A program made the position numbers and the translations under genes. Positions 42,449-49,433 of a DNA stretch of 50,130 bases are shown piece after piece. This DNA is from UBA7477 sp045602925 (GTDB lineage Bacteria > Bacillota > Clostridia > Oscillospirales > Ruminococcaceae). The notes under the pieces were generated by a model. That model searched no databases. It had not been told where the DNA came from and saw only the letters and a program-made list of their open reading frames with translations. How positions within the stretch are numbered: position 1 is the first letter of the stretch; the number at the start of each line of letters is the position of its first letter. Location: contig JAZSCN010000013.1 of the NCBI GenBank assembly GCA_045602925.1, forward strand, positions 1-50,130, given 5' to 3'.

Positions 42449-42520
42449 GAGGCTGGACATTAGTCCATTTAATCCTTGCGGAACCTTTCGTCGTAATTCT
42501 CAACGACTCATCAGGGTAGC
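42443..42520 (-). ncRNA. Type I hammerhead ribozyme
   Basis: Minus-strand RNA right after the stop of 42521-42751. Stem I 5' strand GCUACC, then core CUGAUGA, stem II GUCGU...ACGAC (G10.1-C11.1 pair), core GAAA, a branched stem III (GGU...GCC with UCC-GCAA-GGA and UGGAC-UAAU-GUCCA arms), cleavage triplet CUC (42449-42451), and stem I 3' strand GGUAGU (42443-42448). Every nucleotide of the conserved core is present. Predicted cut lies between 42449 and 42448, separating the two flanking messages. Confidence 0.92.
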
Positions 42521-42751
42521 TTATTCAAACTCATACTCAACCTTAAGGCTAAGCAATTCAACCTCTTCAGCACAAATCACATTTCCCTTAGGTCTCCAAA
42601 TTTTAATACCACCAATCACATACACATATTCATCGTCATTTACAGGATTCACAATGAATACAAATTCATGAGCCTTCACGTTATCAAGTGTGGTTTCGAA
42701 AAGTACACACTCACCAGTTTCCTTGAGCACAAACTCCATTTTAATTTTCAT
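42521..42751 (-). CDS. Hypothetical small protein
   Basis: The 76-residue beta-rich acidic protein (MKIKMEFVLKETGECVLFET ... GGIKIWRPKGNV) starts at 42751 with GGAGG 8 bases upstream and ends directly before the ribozyme. Transcribed from P7. No family recognised. Confidence 0.6.
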   Translation of the reverse strand: MKIKMEFVLKETGECVLFETTLDNVKAHEFVFIVNPVNDDEYVYVIGGIKIWRPKGNVICAEEVELLSLKVEYEFE

Positions 42752-42782
42752 TTGAGTAACCTCCATTTGATTTTGTGATTTT

Positions 42783-42811
42783 ATTATATCATGTTTATTA
42801 GAACTTGTACA
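42783..42811 (-). promoter_or_regulatory. Promoter P7 (TGTACA-17-TATAAT)
   Basis: TGTACA (42806-42811), 17-base spacer ending ATGA, TATAAT (42783-42788). Drives 42521-42751 and, after ribozyme cleavage, the genes beyond. Lacks upstream A/T tracts and a clear 5' hairpin. Confidence 0.8.
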
Positions 42812-42819
42812 CCCTTAAT

Positions 42820-43200
42820 TTATCGAACTTTCCATGCATTATACACACATTTCTGTGAGCAATCCCATGTGTCATAAATAACACCATCAACACAACATGT
42901 AAGATGCCCGGCCATATTTAAGATGTATCGTCCTTTTGGATATGCTTGGCAAAATCTTTCGCCATTCATTCGAGGTTCACCTTTAACTGCAGGAAAGCTA
43001 AGCTTTATGTAACCATGCTTCTGCATATATGCTGCAATATTCTTTCTGTCGTTGAAGTAATCGCAGTGTGTTTCCTTCTTCAAACGATTAAGTTCTCTCT
43101 GAACTTCCATGTAATCACGATTTTCTGCACCTGCAATTGCTCGTTTTACGCAATCACCAACTCTCTTTCCTTTTGGATGTAGATTTAAGAATCTGTACAT
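42820..43200 (-). CDS. C39/papain-like cysteine peptidase-like protein
   Basis: The 126-residue protein has the phage C39-like pattern: C17 in GKRVGDCVKRAIAG, H99 in MAGHLTCCVDGVIYDTWD, and Asp nearby (D110/D113). These form a candidate Cys-His-Asp triad. Common in gut phages, function unproven (host protein cleavage or peptidoglycan peptide). First gene after P8. Confidence 0.75.
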   Translation of the reverse strand: MYRFLNLHPKGKRVGDCVKRAIAGAENRDYMEVQRELNRLKKETHCDYFNDRKNIAAYMQKHGYIKLSFPAVKGEPRMNGERFCQAYPKGRYILNMAGHLTCCVDGVIYDTWDCSQKCVYNAWKVR

Positions 43201-43231
43201 TTGTTGTCCTCCTGAACACTTTAGTATTTTC

Positions 43232-43247
43232 GGCTAATCATTTAACC
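43232..43247 (-). promoter_or_regulatory. 5'-terminal hairpin of the P8 transcript
   Basis: RNA GGUUAAAUGAUUAGCC begins about 1-2 bases after the predicted P8 start (one mismatch). Confidence 0.45.
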
Positions 43248-43254
43248 TGTATAT

Positions 43255-43283
43255 ATTATACCACATTATTTTTGATTTGTACA
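43255..43283 (-). promoter_or_regulatory. Promoter P8 (TGTACA-17-TATAAT)
   Basis: TGTACA (43278-43283), 17-base spacer ending GTGG, TATAAT (43255-43260), with A/T tracts upstream. First promoter of the early region. Confidence 0.85.
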
Positions 43284-43302
43284 CCCCTTTTTGAAAAGTT
43301 TT

Positions 43303-43344
43303 TGAAAAAGTTTCAGGGCGGCCAGAACCGTCTCCTGACCACCC
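43303..43344 (-). terminator. Late operon terminator
   Basis: A 10-bp stem (GGGUGGUCAG with CUGGCCGCCC, G-U pairs) and 9-base loop at 43316-43344, followed by UGAAACUUUUUC. It ends the structural operon after the XhlA-like gene. The T-run doubles as the A/T tract upstream of P8. Confidence 0.75.
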
Positions 43345-43370
43345 CTACACTCATCAATCAAAAATTCAAC

Positions 43371-43679
43371 TTACATTCCAATTTGCTTGAACACGAAGCC
43401 GATAACAATGCCGACAATTGCTGTTACGATATACCCAACCACTTTTCTCCACATTTCTCCATCTCGCTCTTCTAACTTCTCGAGTTTTTCACTTTGTTCT
43501 TTCTGTGTCTCAGCCATTTGCTTCACGCTTAATGCGAGCTCTCTAACTGAGATGGCAATATCAGTAACCTGCTTTGTCTGTTCCTCCAGAAGCTTGATTC
43601 GCGAATTTTGGCGATTATGTTCTTCTTCCATTCTCCTACGGAACTCTTCGTGCTCAGCTCTAGTGATTGGACTATCCAT
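43371..43679 (-). CDS. XhlA-like membrane protein
   Basis: The 102-residue protein has a long coiled coil (EEFRRRMEEEHNRQNSR ... EKLEKLEERDGEMWRK) and a C-terminal membrane span (VVGYIVTAIVGIVIGFVF). This is the layout of the Bacillus XhlA family, which works with holins in lysis. It is the last gene of the late operon. ATG follows AGGAGG. Confidence 0.75.
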   Translation of the reverse strand: MDSPITRAEHEEFRRRMEEEHNRQNSRIKLLEEQTKQVTDIAISVRELALSVKQMAETQKEQSEKLEKLEERDGEMWRKVVGYIVTAIVGIVIGFVFKQIGM

Positions 43680-43700
43680 AACTTTGTCCTCCTATGTTCT

Positions 43701-43826
43701 TTACTGAGCAAGCTCACCAAGGTCAAGTGCTTCAAGCACTGCCTTAACTTTAGGCTGAATAACAGCCGGTACCTGGTCAAAGGTGCGAACACCCTTAACG
43801 ATGAGAGTAGCATAAACTTCTGCCAT
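43701..43826 (-). CDS. CD1375-like small protein, copy 1
   Basis: The 41-residue protein MAEVYATLIVKGVRTFDQVP... ends LEALDLGELAQ. Such proteins follow tail fibre genes in Clostridia phages. AGGAGG 8 bases upstream decides the start; an in-frame upstream ATG lacks a good site. Function unknown. Confidence 0.7.
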   Translation of the reverse strand: MAEVYATLIVKGVRTFDQVPAVIQPKVKAVLEALDLGELAQ

Positions 43827-43897
43827 CTGTTGTTCCTCCTTTCTTAACAGGATTCTTAATATGAAAAGCTTGATTCTACACAGCATTTTCATCACCA

Positions 43898-44029
43898 TTA
43901 AGCATCACCGGCCAATTCCGGATAGCCCCAATCAATAAGCACCTGCTTCACATCACCTCTAATGGATGCAGGTACCTGGTCAATAGTTTTAATACCTTTA
44001 ACAATAAGGCTAGCATACACTTCAGCCAT
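43898..44029 (-). CDS. CD1375-like small protein, copy 2
   Basis: The 43-residue paralogue begins MAEVYASLIVKGIKTIDQVP and ends YPELAGDA. Start overlaps the stop of the previous gene (TAATG). The two copies share the first 11 residues except one, then differ, which suggests an old tandem duplication. Confidence 0.7.
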   Translation of the reverse strand: MAEVYASLIVKGIKTIDQVPASIRGDVKQVLIDWGYPELAGDA

Positions 44030-44388
44030 TAGATTCCACCTCCTAACAGAAGCTCATACACCTCAATCAAACCCACCTGAGTCTGAGTGAGTTCTGCATT
44101 CAATCTTTCGATTGTCTTTTCATCTTCAGTCATTTCTCTCAAACTGAAACGAGTACCGCCATTATAAGGATATTTCGAATTAAGCTTCATCTTACCCTTA
44201 TTCACATCATCGATTGTTACATTAGAAAGATTCTCCTCAGAAAGAACTTCATCAGCAATCGGAGTTTCGGACTCATACTCAGTCCCATTCAGATTCAAGT
44301 TCAAGACCGTGCCGTCTGCGAGCAGGATACTGCTTTTCACCAAACTTGACTCTGTACTCATAGTCATTACGTTGTTTTCGTTCGACAT
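44029..44388 (-). CDS. Hypothetical protein after the DGR reverse transcriptase
   Basis: The 119-residue protein ends with EKTIERLNAELTQTQVGLIE and VYELLLGGGI, a pattern common to small proteins downstream of tail fibres. The first 110 nt overlap the reverse transcriptase gene in another frame; GGAGG 10 bases before the ATG supports this start. Function unknown. Confidence 0.6.
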   Translation of the reverse strand: MSNENNVMTMSTESSLVKSSILLADGTVLNLNLNGTEYESETPIADEVLSEENLSNVTIDDVNKGKMKLNSKYPYNGGTRFSLREMTEDEKTIERLNAELTQTQVGLIEVYELLLGGGI

Positions 44389-45442
44389 TCTCTTGACACC
44401 TCCATTGTCTTATGAATAAATCATCAAATAACTCATCCATACTTTTCAATGTTTTGTATGAATTAAATTGCTCCATGTAACCTCTCCATGATTTATATTG
44501 CTGAAGAATCTCATTATACTGAATTTCACCAGCATCAAGTTTTTCTTTCAGCTTTTTGAGTTTTCGTCTTTCACGAACAATGCTCGCATGGTCAGGTCTC
44601 ATGATTATTTTACCAGTTTCTGTGAGATGAATCTTCGCTTTCAAAAACTTGAAGCCTTTATCAATTCGACATATCTTTGTCTTATTTACGTTCATCTCGA
44701 TTCCAAGGTCTGCATACATTCCTTCAACAAGTTGTAAACACTCAGCAAGATATTCTTTATCCTCATGAATCATGTAAAAATCATCCATGTATCGACCATA
44801 ACCTTTTATCTTCAATTGTTCTTTGATAAAGTGGTCAATTTCATTTGGATAAAAGATTGCAAGTATTTGAGATACCTGACTACCTAAACCAAGCGATTTA
44901 TCACCAAAAGCATCCACAAAGTCCATAAGCAAATACAGATTTTTCGGGTCATGCCCAAGAACTTTCTTACATTGCTCATACACACAATCATGGTCTATGC
45001 TATCAAAGTATGCATGCAAATCGGCCATTGCAATGTAACCAACATTTGTTCCATGAGTTCTGTAGTATCGTTGTAAATGAACTTTGAGTCTATCAAACGC
45101 TTGTGATATACCTCTTTGCTCCAACGATGCATAATTATCATAAATCAAACGAGGTCTTATATTCGGAATCAATGAAACATCAGATTGAGTCTTTTGAACC
45201 ATTCGCTCATTTATATGAACAGAACGAATATTCCTAATCTTACCGCGTTCGTTTATCTTAAACACAGTAAAACCATCAGACATTCTATCCATCGATTCCA
45301 GTCGTTCTTTTGCGATTCTTACGCGATTGATTCGGTCAAGGTAAAAGTTTTGTGTAGAATATTTCCATGAAATTTCCTTCATGCATCTCTTACCTGACCT
45401 CATCAAATTGTTAGCATCAGCTATCTTTTCATAGTCGCTCAT
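44279..45442 (-). CDS. DGR reverse transcriptase
   Basis: The 387-residue protein has DGR-type RT motifs: D141 in MADLHAYFDSID, the characteristic GSQVSQ (187-192) in place of the usual QG box, and YMDD (218-221). A basic C-terminal thumb follows. It makes the mutagenised cDNA from TR RNA, with Avd. No clear ribosome-binding site precedes its ATG, which suggests low expression. It lies 169 nt downstream of TR. Confidence 0.97.
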   Translation of the reverse strand: MSDYEKIADANNLMRSGKRCMKEISWKYSTQNFYLDRINRVRIAKERLESMDRMSDGFTVFKINERGKIRNIRSVHINERMVQKTQSDVSLIPNIRPRLIYDNYASLEQRGISQAFDRLKVHLQRYYRTHGTNVGYIAMADLHAYFDSIDHDCVYEQCKKVLGHDPKNLYLLMDFVDAFGDKSLGLGSQVSQILAIFYPNEIDHFIKEQLKIKGYGRYMDDFYMIHEDKEYLAECLQLVEGMYADLGIEMNVNKTKICRIDKGFKFLKAKIHLTETGKIIMRPDHASIVRERRKLKKLKEKLDAGEIQYNEILQQYKSWRGYMEQFNSYKTLKSMDELFDDLFIRQWRCQENVERKQRNDYEYRVKFGEKQYPARRRHGLELESEWD

Positions 45443-45611
45443 AATAAATATTTTGGCCGTTTATAGTGTTACTTAGTGTAGCCTTTTCTTTGCCCAAGCA
45501 CTAAAACACATCAACCAAACACTTTAGGCTCAATCGCCAAGGTCATGTGCTCCTATCGTTCTTGATTTTAATCGGTCGTTCTTGCCTACATTTAGCAAAT
45601 CAATACGATAT
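45443..45611 (-). other. DGR spacer between TR and RT
   Basis: In known DGRs the RNA downstream of TR takes part in cDNA priming and Avd binding. This 169-nt segment contains no gene. It carries two copies of CAAGAACGA (minus strand; 45556-45564 and 45576-45584), complementary to the VR 3' end. Confidence 0.55.
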
Positions 45612-45691
45612 CGGGCGAACCCGCCCAGAGTTGGAGGCGTTGTTGTTGTTGCTATTGCCGTTGTTGTTGACATTGCAAAAGTTCGTGGTGC
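45612..45691 (-). repeat. DGR template repeat (TR)
   Basis: This 80-bp segment aligns without gaps to VR 46365-46444. In VR's reading frame it has 11 Asn codons (AAC/AAT), each differing in VR. Of 25 coding-strand adenines, 15 are changed in VR (to C, G or T); only one other base differs (G to T near the 3' end). It lies between avd and RT, outside any gene. Weaker similarity continues a little 5' of the core. Confidence 0.97.
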
Positions 45692-45725
45692 GGCAGCACA
45701 TAACCTATACACGGTATAACGGCCC

Positions 45726-46292
45726 TTAACCTCCGTTTCCGTTGTTTTGTTCTTCTAAAAACTTCTTATACTCATTCACAGTTGACTTTTTCCATCGATA
45801 CAAATAATTCTTTGTTTTCTCTAATTGCTCAGAGTACTCCATATACTTATTCAAATCAATGTCAAAGAACTCTTCAACAAATTGAACTTCCTGCCTAATA
45901 TTGGCAATATCACTTATAGCTTCATCCTCAAGTGAAATTCTCTTCTTAAACTCAAAATCAAGTGTACACTTAATCTCATTAGCTGCAGAAATATGAGCAA
46001 CCAAATTTGACGTGTACTTAAAAAGATTGTTCCTTGTTCGTGAAACTATCCAATCCTCGTACTTACTAAGCACTTTAGTTTCCTCAACCTTTGTCTGATA
46101 CTTATCGATTTTCTCAAACAATTTCGCAAGGTCAGGATATTCATCTCTGAGCCTATCGGGAATCAAACTCTTATGCTTAGTTTTCATCCCGTATGAACGC
46201 ATTATCATCTGTGTTACGATATGTCGCAACTTAACAGCTTCATAAAACGCATCCAATTTAGACCCAGACCTTCTCCATTTTGGTACGCTCAC
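45726..46292 (-). CDS. avd: Accessory variability determinant (Avd)
   Basis: The 188-residue, helical basic protein begins SVPKWRRSGSKLDAFYEAVK and has a long helix bundle (RHIVTQMIMRSYGMKTK, DYLAKLFEKIDKYQ-like, then LEKTKNYLYRWKKS). Avd is a four-helix bundle that forms a pentamer and binds the RT and template RNA. Its place between VR and TR is canonical. GTG start follows AAAGGAGG. Confidence 0.85.
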   Translation of the reverse strand: MSVPKWRRSGSKLDAFYEAVKLRHIVTQMIMRSYGMKTKHKSLIPDRLRDEYPDLAKLFEKIDKYQTKVEETKVLSKYEDWIVSRTRNNLFKYTSNLVAHISAANEIKCTLDFEFKKRISLEDEAISDIANIRQEVQFVEEFFDIDLNKYMEYSEQLEKTKNYLYRWKKSTVNEYKKFLEEQNNGNGG

Positions 46293-46317
46293 GTTAGTTC
46301 CTCCTTTGAATCATTAT

Positions 46318-46337
46318 GTGTCGGCTTTCGCCGCCAC
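46318..46337 (-). other. Hairpin downstream of VR (target recognition structure)
   Basis: On the coding strand GTG-G-CGGC-GAAA-GCCG-A-CAC: an 8-bp stem (one mismatch) with a GAAA tetraloop, 10 nt after the fibre gene stop. The Bordetella phage DGR has a hairpin/cruciform with an 8-bp stem and a 4-base loop downstream of its VR. Confidence 0.8.
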
Positions 46338-46346
46338 GATTGATGA

Positions 46347-47285
46347 TTAAGCAAGAACGATTAGCGGGCGAACCCGCCAAGAGGTGGAGGCGTCGTGGCT
46401 GCGGCTAATGCCGCCGTAGCTGACAGAGCAAAAGCGCGTGGTGCTTACAGAAGAAGGGTCTAAACACCAATACCATGTAGAACGAATCCTGAAAAGAGAG
46501 TTCTGACACAAAGGCAACTGACTACATACACCGCCAGAATATCCTTCATTTGCCCAACCCTGATTTCCGGTTACCTCAACAACAGTAGGAAGTCTCATAT
46601 TTCTCATCGCAGCAGCCCAAGCACCTTTATTGTTCTCATAAATACGTGTTTGTCTACAATAACCACGAACCTTCGCACTAAGTTTCGCAAACTCAGTTTC
46701 CATGTTTGCAGGCATCAAACTAGCAGCATAACCACCAGTATTATCATTCGTTGTGTTAAACTGATAAGTTGCTTCAGAAGAGAAACTTACAGGCATGCAT
46801 ACAATATGCTCAGGTCTTGCAACACCATCACCAAACGCCCATGCAGGGTACCAGTTTTTTGCAGCAACAGCCCACTTGTAGCCATTATCAACAAAATAAT
46901 CACCGATTGCATATTTATGATGTTCACCAGCTCTTACGTATCCCATAAGAGTATCAATATCAATCTCAATACCACACTCTCTTGCTCCATTGATACAATC
47001 AAGCTCTCTACGCATTACAACATCAATCTGATGCATATCGTATACAAGTTTAGCTGCAGGAATCTTAGTTCCATCGTCTGTCTGAACGTCAACAACATCT
47101 GCCATACTAAGCACTGCTTCCTCAGGATATTCCAAAGAAGCTTTGATTGTAGTGATAAAATCACCATACGTCATCTTCCTCGTGCCACCATTCGCCAACT
47201 CAACGATAATCATATCGTTATCAACGAGGTCAAGCGTAGCGGCCAACTCAGGAATTTTCTTTGTTTCAACAGAAAGTACTGCCAT
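46347..47285 (-). CDS. Receptor-binding tail fibre protein, DGR target
   Basis: The 312-residue protein has an N-terminal region (MAVLSVETKKIPELAATLDL), a middle with GYKWAVAAKNWYPAWAFGDG and a C-terminal C-type lectin-like fold segment: WANEGYSGGVCSQLP, then the variable region ending SWRVRPLIVLA. The RVRP end is a standard VR feature. The VR covers its last 26 codons. It most likely forms the tip that contacts the host cell. Confidence 0.93.
   Translation of the reverse strand: MAVLSVETKKIPELAATLDLVDNDMIIVELANGGTRKMTYGDFITTIKASLEYPEEAVLSMADVVDVQTDDGTKIPAAKLVYDMHQIDVVMRRELDCINGARECGIEIDIDTLMGYVRAGEHHKYAIGDYFVDNGYKWAVAAKNWYPAWAFGDGVARPEHIVCMPVSFSSEATYQFNTTNDNTGGYAASLMPANMETEFAKLSAKVRGYCRQTRIYENNKGAWAAAMRNMRLPTVVEVTGNQGWANEGYSGGVCSQLPLCQNSLFRIRSTWYWCLDPSSVSTTRFCSVSYGGISRSHDASTSWRVRPLIVLA
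46365..46444 (-). repeat. DGR variable repeat (VR)
   Basis: 80-bp copy in the 3' end of the fibre gene. Relative to TR all 11 Asn codons are changed (to R, S, S, Y, G, I, R, S, H, D, T). A GC-rich 13-base tail (GGCGGGTTCGCCC on coding strand) ends the core and matches TR exactly. Confidence 0.97.
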
Positions 47286-47323
47286 CTTGAATTTTCCTCC
47301 TTTATTTTGATAGATTGTTCATC

Positions 47324-48271
47324 TTAACACTGACAACCAATAGGCCACTCAAACATAATGACCTCATTATCGGAAGTAGCAAGCAACTCACCAGAAGAAA
47401 TTTCAGCAGGAGCAAACGCCTTACCAGAAATAAGCATCTTTTCGATATTACTCAAACGAGCCTCTTGCTCATCCAACTCAACTTGAATTGCACCAGCAGC
47501 ATCTTCACTCAATTGACCTTTAACATTTTCAAACCAAGTATCAAATTCAGTCTGCCACATCAAAATATGTGTTGCATACCACTCATTATACTCGGCCTTC
47601 TGTTCGTCAGTCCAACCGGTAAAATCATTCTCCTGATTTGTAATCCAGGAAATATAAGCTGCCTTCTGTTCGTCAGTCCATGTATCATATTCCTTTTCAT
47701 AGAATTCTTTGAACTCAGCAAAATACGTTTCAAACTGATTGAACAAAGTCGTGGTATCAAGCTGCTCAACAACACCTGTAACCCAACCACAAACTTCCTG
47801 ATTCATTCGAGTATCAGTAATCTGAGCTTGAGTAATGTTAATTGAGCTCGCAGGAATACTTATAGTCGCAAGCTGCAATTCATAGTAATCAGCTGTTCTT
47901 GTAACCTCAGGAGCAACAGGGTTAACCGCAGGAGTTCCTTTCTTAACGACCAACCACATGTTCCTTTCAGAAAATCCAAGACGAAGCACAACAGAGTCGA
48001 TTCTATTCAAGACACCATCGGCAACATCCACAGGCAGGTACAATGCATCAGTATTTTCATACCAATAACCGTTAATCCAACCTTGACCTCGTTCAACACC
48101 AATCTGCATCTGAGGTGTAGGCATTGCCATTACCTGAAGCTGATTTGAATGTTCCGCAAATACACCATTAGCAATAAAACTTGCAAAGTATGCTGCGAAG
48201 TGCTGAGCCAAATAAACTCTATCATACGCTTCACCTTCAAGATAGGCATCAAAAAATCCACATCGTTCCAT
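47324..48271 (-). CDS. Baseplate/upper fibre structural protein
   Basis: The 315-residue protein begins MERCGFFDAYLEGEAYDRVY and has GWINGYWYENTDALYLPVD and RIDSVVLRLGFSERNMWLVV, a pattern of baseplate structural proteins in Clostridia and Lactococcus-type phages, then Trp/Glu/Gln-rich repeats (WTDEQKAAYISW, WTDEQKAEYNEW) and a coiled-coil C-terminus. It likely anchors the receptor-binding fibre. Confidence 0.75.
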   Translation of the reverse strand: MERCGFFDAYLEGEAYDRVYLAQHFAAYFASFIANGVFAEHSNQLQVMAMPTPQMQIGVERGQGWINGYWYENTDALYLPVDVADGVLNRIDSVVLRLGFSERNMWLVVKKGTPAVNPVAPEVTRTADYYELQLATISIPASSINITQAQITDTRMNQEVCGWVTGVVEQLDTTTLFNQFETYFAEFKEFYEKEYDTWTDEQKAAYISWITNQENDFTGWTDEQKAEYNEWYATHILMWQTEFDTWFENVKGQLSEDAAGAIQVELDEQEARLSNIEKMLISGKAFAPAEISSGELLATSDNEVIMFEWPIGCQC

Positions 48272-48287
48272 TCGTCTTTCACCTCCT

Positions 48288-49433
48288 TTAAGTTATCTGT
48301 TGTTTCACCTTTTGCATAATCGTCGGATAAGAATATCCAAACGTTAAAACAAGTTCGTATTCATCATCGAAGTCCTCTTCGACCTCTGTAATTCGTGCAG
48401 ATACCACAACACCAAGCTGCTTATCTCGCACCGTTACCTTATCACCTTTATTGTAATCTACACCAAACTCATACTGAACCTCACCAAATACTCGAATCTG
48501 AGCTTCGAAAGTCTCAGTTACTTTATGTTCAGCAAGCTTATTATCACCTCTATTTATAAGTGTTTCCTGATATTCAGCAGGAGTAAGCGATGTAGTAGAG
48601 CCGTCTTCATTCACGGTTTCAGACTGAAGGTCTCGAGCATCAACATAAAGCTCACGCCTGCCAAGACCATAAGAGTTGTTATCACCAGAGACTTGTGACT
48701 TTCTTTCAGCCCCAGTTCCTTCACCCATAACCAATGCTACAGATTTATTGTCCTGGTCATTCGTGTAGTAAGAACTCGAAAGAATATCTTCAAGGTCTGT
48801 ACTAAACTCAACAGGGTCAACTTCATTCTGCTCAGACGTTCTATCAACACCCTCAACTACTTCAAAAATGATTTTCTTTTCTCGTGGTCTGAATAGCATA
48901 TTAAAACCAATGTCAGCATTTGATGCAATCATTGTTAATGCATCATATACTTCTCCACCGGTTTTTTGCATTGTTATCAAACCACCAATTTGCTTATCCT
49001 CAGCCAACTCTAAGAATGGAATCTTTCGATTCGCATTCGTAGGATTTACACAATTCTGATTTACAATCTCATACATGGCAGTTGATGCCACTTTATTTAC
49101 GCCATTGTATGTACCCCAGATAATTCGAGTCGTAAAAAGCATCTCAAGCGTTCGACCTTTCACATTGAATGTTTTGGTGCCTTTATCATCAATAGTGGAT
49201 TTTACAATCTCAACCATTGCTGCATTATCACCACCACACCAAAGAATGTTGCCTTTCTTAAAATACTCAGAATTCTCATCTGTAATTGGGGCCCATAATT
49301 CAAAATTGGCGTATCCATTGAACTTATCCGGCCATATCAAACTATCAAATTGGTTTACCTCACCGATGTTATCAAATGTGCCGGAGTCGTCCAACTTAAA
49401 TACAAGTATCTGAATCTGCTTTCCTAATAACAT
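48288..49433 (-). CDS. Siphovirus Gp37-like tail hub protein
   Basis: The 381-residue protein has the ReqiPepy6 Gp37-like pattern: LDDSGTFDNIGEVNQFDSLI, FNGYANFELWAPIT, VKGRTLEMLFTTRIIWGTYN, and a C-terminal GVDYNKGDKVTVRDKQLGV. It plays the role of the Tal/gp27-like hub under Dit. It overlaps the Dit gene end by 10 nt. GGAGG 7 bases before ATG. Confidence 0.85.
   Translation of the reverse strand: MLLGKQIQILVFKLDDSGTFDNIGEVNQFDSLIWPDKFNGYANFELWAPITDENSEYFKKGNILWCGGDNAAMVEIVKSTIDDKGTKTFNVKGRTLEMLFTTRIIWGTYNGVNKVASTAMYEIVNQNCVNPTNANRKIPFLELAEDKQIGGLITMQKTGGEVYDALTMIASNADIGFNMLFRPREKKIIFEVVEGVDRTSEQNEVDPVEFSTDLEDILSSSYYTNDQDNKSVALVMGEGTGAERKSQVSGDNNSYGLGRRELYVDARDLQSETVNEDGSTTSLTPAEYQETLINRGDNKLAEHKVTETFEAQIRVFGEVQYEFGVDYNKGDKVTVRDKQLGVVVSARITEVEEDFDDEYELVLTFGYSYPTIMQKVKQQIT

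Noticed and set aside
43827..43897. N-terminal extension of CD1375-like copy 1 from an upstream in-frame ATG
   Set aside because: The family starts at MAEVYA and the AGGAGG is placed for that ATG.
45530..45712. 60-residue minus-strand frame across TR
   Set aside because: It reads TR in another frame from VR, gives low-complexity Thr/Pro sequence and has no ribosome-binding site; TR is a non-coding template.
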